Shown: in pieces, positions 59,177-64,000 of the stretch
Layout: every line of letters starts with the position of its first letter
How positions within the stretch are numbered: position 1 is the stretch's first letter
From: Promethearchaeota archaeon
GTDB lineage: Archaea; Asgardarchaeota; Thorarchaeia; Thorarchaeales; Thorarchaeaceae
Direction: 5' to 3'
Assembly (NCBI GenBank): GCA_014728035.1
Contig: WJMJ01000079.1
Span: 1-64,000 of the forward strand
Length of the DNA: 64,000 nt
Made by a program: the position numbers and the translations under genes
Notes under the pieces: model-generated
What the model saw: only the letters and a program-made list of their open reading frames with translations
The model's database searches: none
Told to the model about the DNA's origin: nothing

Positions 59177-60436
59177 TTGAGTAGTGTGAGAGAGAGACCT
59201 GTAAGTAAAAGGTCTGCTTTTCGTATTTTTTACATTTTGGCTATCGGGTCAGGCGTCATGAGAACATTTTCTGTTGCCTTTGATGTGGTAGCCCTTAATA
59301 CTATGTTTTCAGACCCCCTTGCCTTTGGATTTGTATCACAATGGGTTAGTATCTTAGTCACATTCTTTCTAGTTCTGGTTTTGAGTTTCCCCAAAAAAGT
59401 AAATGGCAAAAAGCGATCCTTGGGCTTCTCCGTTGACCCCGATTTCGGTAGAATTTCGCTATTACCTCGGAAACCGATGTTGTATATTATACTCGCTGGA
59501 ATTTTTGCAGGGATCTCTACATATTCGTACTATCTACTGGTGGGTGCAAGTGATGCATCTACAATGCTACCGTATGGGCAACTTGTAATCATCTATCTAC
59601 TTCTGGGTGACTTATTTGCAGAAAAAGATACACCAACAGTAATTGAAATCCAATGTATAATTTCCATTATGCTTGGAGTCTTGTTAGTTGGTGTGACTCC
59701 TGGTGGTTTCGATTTACCTACTCTGTTTATCGTTCTTGTACCAATGAATATTTCTTCAGGGCTAGTGACATTTTACCAGAGAAAGACAAAACGGTATGAG
59801 ATATCACCTGGGCTACGTGTTGATTCGATTAATATGCGTCTCTGGACTCTATTGTTTCTGAATATCACTTACAGTATTTTTGCCATTCCGACCATTCCAA
59901 TCGGGGCTTGGAGTCTAATGGCTGATACATTCAGTTCCACCTTCTGGTTTATGGTTGGATCTTCATTGACGACGTTTTTTGCTTTGGTAATGTATGTACG
60001 TGCATTAGGCCGAGGTACAATGGCTGTAGTTAATTCTCTATCATCCGTTTCTGTCGTGCTTGGCATCCCTCTTACTTTGATTGGAAACCTTTTCGTACCT
60101 GGTGCGTTCGGCACTATCGATGCTGATGCATTCCTTTGGACTATCAAGATATTTGGCGTTATTCTTGTGATGATTGGTGTAGTAGCGTTAGAAGCATCTG
60201 ATGTTCGAGCTATTGTACTTGTTAGAGTGAAACCACAGACTGGAGATATTTTATCAGAGCTGTATGATATCAAAGGCATTCAGCGAGCAGCGGCTATAGC
60301 GGGCACCTATGATTATCTACTCACAGTTAAAAGTAGAAGTCTTGCAAAGACCAGAACGGGAATACTGAAGAAAGTTCAAGCAATACCTGAAGTATACGAT
60401 GTAGAAACCCTAGTAATCTTGAAGGAACACAGATAA
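59177..60436 (+). CDS. EamA/DMT-type transporter fused to C-terminal Lrp/AsnC ligand-binding (RAM) domain
   Basis: About 10 TM helices, then VRAIVLVRVKPQTGDILSELYDIKGIQRAAAIAGTYDYLLTVKSRSLAKTRTGILKKVQAIPEVYDVETLVIL. Confidence 0.75.
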   Translation: MSSVRERPVSKRSAFRIFYILAIGSGVMRTFSVAFDVVALNTMFSDPLAFGFVSQWVSILVTFFLVLVLSFPKKVNGKKRSLGFSVDPDFGRISLLPRKPMLYIILAGIFAGISTYSYYLLVGASDASTMLPYGQLVIIYLLLGDLFAEKDTPTVIEIQCIISIMLGVLLVGVTPGGFDLPTLFIVLVPMNISSGLVTFYQRKTKRYEISPGLRVDSINMRLWTLLFLNITYSIFAIPTIPIGAWSLMADTFSSTFWFMVGSSLTTFFALVMYVRALGRGTMAVVNSLSSVSVVLGIPLTLIGNLFVPGAFGTIDADAFLWTIKIFGVILVMIGVVALEASDVRAIVLVRVKPQTGDILSELYDIKGIQRAAAIAGTYDYLLTVKSRSLAKTRTGILKKVQAIPEVYDVETLVILKEHR

Positions 60437-60452
60437 CAAAGGAGGATATGAA

Positions 60453-60701
60453 ATGACAAAAAATGTACAAGCTTACATTCTGATGGATATCGAACTGGGA
60501 AAGACAGACTCTGTAGTTGACAAATTACGAAGTATTGATGAAGCAATCAGAGTGTCAATTACTACAGGAATCTTTGATGTGATTGTTCTGATTGAGGTTC
60601 CTGACTTAGAAGCACTCTATGACATTACAGTCCATAAGATTCATACTATTCCAGGAATCAAACAGACTACCACGGCTGTTATTGAAAAGATGATTGAGTG
60701 A
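60453..60701 (+). CDS. Stand-alone Lrp/AsnC ligand-binding (RAM) domain protein
   Basis: QAYILMDIELGKTDSVVDKLRSIDEAIRVSITTGIFDVIVLIEVPDLEALYDITVHKIHTIPGIKQTTTAVI; GGAGG RBS. Confidence 0.85.
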   Translation: MTKNVQAYILMDIELGKTDSVVDKLRSIDEAIRVSITTGIFDVIVLIEVPDLEALYDITVHKIHTIPGIKQTTTAVIEKMIE

Positions 60702-60812
60702 ATATTCCCAATATCTATACTTATTAGCACACTAGATAGGTTCATGGCTGTCAAAATATGATGCTATAATTTGATTGTATTTTGATAATAAAACCATGGT
60801 AAGGTGGTTAAA

Positions 60813-61757
60813 TTGGAAGCAGTAAAATCAAGCAAATTACGGAAGACCTTTGGTGACGTTGTCGCTGTTGATAGTCTTGACCTTAATGTGTCCCCTGGTA
60901 CTATTTTCGGCCTTTTGGGTCCAAATGGTGCAGGTAAAAGTACAACTATTCGTCTAATCTCTACACTATTGTATCCAGATTCAGGAACCGCATCTGTGCA
61001 TTATTTTGATATTCTAGAGGAACCTGTTGCAGTTAGACGTATAACTGGAGTCTTACCTGAAGAAGGAAATCACACCCATTATGATAGTTTAAGTGCATAT
61101 GAGAATTTAGAATATTTTGCGAAGCTCTACGATGTTCCAGAAGATAAAATTCACAGGAGGATTGAAGAACTTCTACAATTTATGGATCTCTGGGATCGGA
61201 AAGACGACAAAGCTGGTGAACTAAGTACAGGAAATCGTCAGCGACTTGCACTATGCCGAGCACTGTTACATGAACCAAAAGTGGTTCTTCTAGATGAACC
61301 TACTTCATCTCTAGATCCCATAGCCGCTAAGAGAGTTAGGGAGTTGATTCTTAATCTCTCGAAGACCTATGGACAGACCTTTTTCATCAATTCACACAAT
61401 CTTGCTGAAGTGCAGAGAGTCTGTGACCAAATTGCTATTATTAATGAAGGAAAGATTTTGATTTCTGGCTCAACAGCTGAACTCCGAGCAACATTACAGA
61501 CTGAACAAGAATATCGTATACGGATAATGGGCGATATTGAGCATGCCAAATCCATTATTGAAGCGGAAGATTTTGTAGAATCTGCGGAAGCAGAGGTTGA
61601 TACAATTGTTGTCATGATAAGAAATCCAATAGAGAACAATTCGGTTCTGATGAAGAGTCTTCTTGATGCTGGAGTTCAAATTATAGAATTTGCTGAAGAA
61701 GAAACTACTTTGGAAGATCTCTATCTTCAAGTTGTAACAGGAGGAGATGTAGAATGA
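60813..61757 (+). CDS. ABC transporter ATP-binding protein
   Basis: GPNGAGKSTTIRLI, LSTGNRQRLALCRALLHEPKVVLLDEPTSSLDP; start GTG 60804 or TTG 60813. Confidence 0.92.
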   Translation: MEAVKSSKLRKTFGDVVAVDSLDLNVSPGTIFGLLGPNGAGKSTTIRLISTLLYPDSGTASVHYFDILEEPVAVRRITGVLPEEGNHTHYDSLSAYENLEYFAKLYDVPEDKIHRRIEELLQFMDLWDRKDDKAGELSTGNRQRLALCRALLHEPKVVLLDEPTSSLDPIAAKRVRELILNLSKTYGQTFFINSHNLAEVQRVCDQIAIINEGKILISGSTAELRATLQTEQEYRIRIMGDIEHAKSIIEAEDFVESAEAEVDTIVVMIRNPIENNSVLMKSLLDAGVQIIEFAEEETTLEDLYLQVVTGGDVE

Positions 61758-62500
61758 GTCTAGAGAAATCTATGGTCGTTGCAAAAACTGATCTTAAAAT
61801 GGCTCTTGATGTACGCTATGTGAAATACAGTATGGTTATAGCTGGAGGCTTTGGTCCAGTAATGGCTATAATCATGGTAGTAGGCTCGTTGCTTTTGGGA
61901 ATTCCTGAATTATTGAGTCTCATGGTATTATATGCATCGTCGATGATTGGTCTATTTGCGATTATGCCTGCTAGTCTAATTGCTGCAAATGCTCTTGTAG
62001 GAGAAAAAGAACAGAGAACTTTGGAACCACTGCTTTGTACACCCCTTACCGATAAGGAACTACTTATGGGAAAAGTTCTTAGTTCCTTGATTCCCAGCAT
62101 GGTGATGATTATTGTAGGTACATTTGCCACCATGATTGCTGCAAATGTGACATTGTTTCTCTTGGAAAAACCATTGATGCTCATTCCCGATATAGCTGGC
62201 TTAGTACTGATATTTGGAGCTGGCCCTCCTATGGTATTAGCTGTTATTGCAGTTATGATTCTTATCAGTGGAAAAGTGACAAGAGTCTATGAAGCTTACC
62301 AAGCTAGTGGCTCAGTCATTTTGGTTTTCTTAATCCCTATGTTTCTCCCACTTGCCAGTATGCAAAATGAGATACTCGACCCTAATGCAGTATGGCTTTC
62401 GGTTTTACTGACAGTGTTGCTAGGGATTGCCCTTATGACCATCACGTGGTTAATCGCCTTTTCGAGGTTCAATAGAAACAATATGGTCCAGCTTGTGTAA
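61754..62500 (+). CDS. ABC-2 type permease
   Basis: LVGEKEQRTLEPLLCTPLTDKELLMGKVL plus TM helices. Confidence 0.85.
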   Translation: MSLEKSMVVAKTDLKMALDVRYVKYSMVIAGGFGPVMAIIMVVGSLLLGIPELLSLMVLYASSMIGLFAIMPASLIAANALVGEKEQRTLEPLLCTPLTDKELLMGKVLSSLIPSMVMIIVGTFATMIAANVTLFLLEKPLMLIPDIAGLVLIFGAGPPMVLAVIAVMILISGKVTRVYEAYQASGSVILVFLIPMFLPLASMQNEILDPNAVWLSVLLTVLLGIALMTITWLIAFSRFNRNNMVQLV

Positions 62501-62503
62501 ATC

Positions 62504-62536
62504 TAGAGGGGAGCCCCTCTCCCCTTTTATTCTTTT
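62504..62536. terminator. Hairpin between convergent genes
   Basis: AGAGGGG-AG-CCCCTCT then CCCCTTTTATTCTTTT. Confidence 0.5.
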
Positions 62537-63054
62537 ATTCTCCTTAAGCCGACAGGATATCTTTTGGCAAGGTCTCTATAGGTTTCCTTGAATCTTGTTA
62601 ACTCTTCCATATGTTGTTCCTTTACATCAGTGATTATTTTTGCAGGAATACCAACAGCTATCTTTCTAGCAGGAACTTCAAAATGCTGCTTAACCACTGC
62701 TCCCTCGCCTACCACAGCCCACTCGCCAATCACCGCATAGTCAGAAACAATTGCACCCATACCAATAACAGCATCATCTTTGACCGTTGCATTATGAATA
62801 ATACATCCATGTCCAAGAGTGACATTATTTCCTATTGTTGTAAGCTCATTAGGTCTTGCATGGACTACAACATTGTCTTGCACGCTAGTTCCATTTCCAA
62901 TTAGTATTTCTCCGTAATCTCCCTTTACAACAGCTCCTGGCGCAATATAACACTCTGAACCAACAGTTACTTTTCCAATTACAGATGCGGAATTGCTAAC
63001 ATAACTATTATTTCCAATATTTGGTTTTCGTCCTTCAAACTCGTATATTGTCAT
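62527..63054 (-). CDS. Gamma-carbonic-anhydrase-like hexapeptide-repeat protein
   Basis: Left-handed beta-helix hexads: SVIGKVTVGSECYIAPGAVVKGDYGEILIGNGTSVQDNVVVHARP, VTLGHGCIIHNATV. Confidence 0.88.
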   Translation of the reverse strand: MTIYEFEGRKPNIGNNSYVSNSASVIGKVTVGSECYIAPGAVVKGDYGEILIGNGTSVQDNVVVHARPNELTTIGNNVTLGHGCIIHNATVKDDAVIGMGAIVSDYAVIGEWAVVGEGAVVKQHFEVPARKIAVGIPAKIITDVKEQHMEELTRFKETYRDLAKRYPVGLRRIKE

Positions 63055-63170
63055 GTAAATTCACGTCAAAATATTGCTCATTTGACTTCAAGTATTTATC
63101 CCCCGAAATCTTAAAGATGATAATTCGCATTGTTAATCAATAAATTGACTGCAAATGGGACGTCATATCT

Positions 63171-63566
63171 ATGTCTGAAAAACAAGATGAGAATGTGTAT
63201 CCACTTTTTCCGATTCTGAAAGGGGAATCTGTGGGTGAAAGTGGAGAATTTAGTGGCAGAGTGTACATTGTCCAATCTCCTGATGAGCTTTCTACAGAAT
63301 GGGAAGCAGATCACATTGTTGTGCTACATCATGATTTAGCTAAATATCTAGATGATAATCCTGGAATCTTAGATGATCTGTTTTCCAATGTACGAGCTGT
63401 AATCGCTGAATTTGGCGAGTCAATTAGTGATTTTGCTTCATTTTCTTATGTGCGTGAAGCTATAGGGATTATCAAGGTTCAAGATGCCACACATGTACTG
63501 GAAAATGACATGCATATCCGTGTTGTTGCAGAAGAAAACATTGGCGAGATATTCTTCGTAGATTGA
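63171..63566 (+). CDS. Stand-alone PEP-utilising-enzyme swivelling-domain-like protein, catalytic His apparently absent
   Basis: GEFSGRVYIVQSPDEL...DHIVVLHHDL...VRAVIAEFGESISDFASFSYVREAIGIIKVQDATHVLENDMHIRVVAEENIGEIFF. Confidence 0.55.
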   Translation: MSEKQDENVYPLFPILKGESVGESGEFSGRVYIVQSPDELSTEWEADHIVVLHHDLAKYLDDNPGILDDLFSNVRAVIAEFGESISDFASFSYVREAIGIIKVQDATHVLENDMHIRVVAEENIGEIFFVD

Positions 63567-63658
63567 AACTGATATAGACAATCTGAAAATATATTCTAAC
63601 AATTATATTGCAACAAATCTTTATGCTTTATCACTAGTAATTTGTAAATGGGAAGGAT

Positions 63659-64000
63659 ATGACTGAAGATATTGCAGATAATTATGTACCAATTCTTTTT
63701 GATAGAATTTCAATATTGAAACGAATATTGAAGTACATAGCTATTGGGATTCCCCTTTTTTTGGGGTATGCTATCGTTCTACTATTAATTTGTGATGAGA
63801 ATCCAGTACTGTTACTTATTCATCTCTTTCTACAGGTGACTGTAGGATTCTTTGGTATTCGATATACATATACACTAGGTCGTGATACCAGGGCAACAAT
63901 TCACATACTTGATACAACTGAAATCAAATCTTCAGAATTCCAAGACTATGCGATTACCTCAGATAGTATTTCTAAGGTATTCGAGAGGTATCTATCCAAT
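63659..64000 (+). CDS. Membrane protein, truncated by window edge
   Basis: Open from ATG 63659 (GGAAGGAT RBS) to the end: MTEDIADNYVPILFDRISILKRILKYIAIGIPLFLGYAIVLLLI... Confidence 0.5.
   Translation, partial: MTEDIADNYVPILFDRISILKRILKYIAIGIPLFLGYAIVLLLICDENPVLLLIHLFLQVTVGFFGIRYTYTLGRDTRATIHILDTTEIKSSEFQDYAITSDSISKVFERYLSN

Overview
Gene-dense archaeal chromosome segment, AT-rich, with no CRISPR array, transposase, rRNA or recognisable tRNA. The content (Rab/Ras-like small GTPases, Roadblock/LC7 proteins, topoisomerase VI, RadA, aRF1, inositol-phosphate synthase, geranylgeranyl reductase) suggests an Asgard archaeon, possibly Thorarchaeota-like; this is inference from gene content only. Confident housekeeping genes: cofE, top6B-top6A, radA, purA, pheS-pheT, aRF1, ino1, glmS, flavodiiron protein, several ABC modules. 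Main points for follow-up: (1) a Cas4/RecB-family nuclease apparently split into two adjacent ORFs, each with a transmembrane helix at the split, and no CRISPR nearby; (2) a Top6A fused to four RadA-type HhH repeats and a Lys-rich linker; (3) an unannotated ~215-nt structured RNA gene (32749-32963) with TATA box, closing helix and oligo-T end; (4) a membrane-anchored subtilase whose C-terminal region resembles eukaryotic site-1 protease, divergent from a CPBP protease; (5) an EamA-type transporter fused to an Lrp/AsnC ligand-binding (RAM) domain, next to a stand-alone RAM protein; (6) a C25/caspase-like protease without a signal peptide; (7) aRF1 apparently starting at a non-ATG/GTG/TTG codon. 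All family calls were made by eye from translated motifs; no database search was run.
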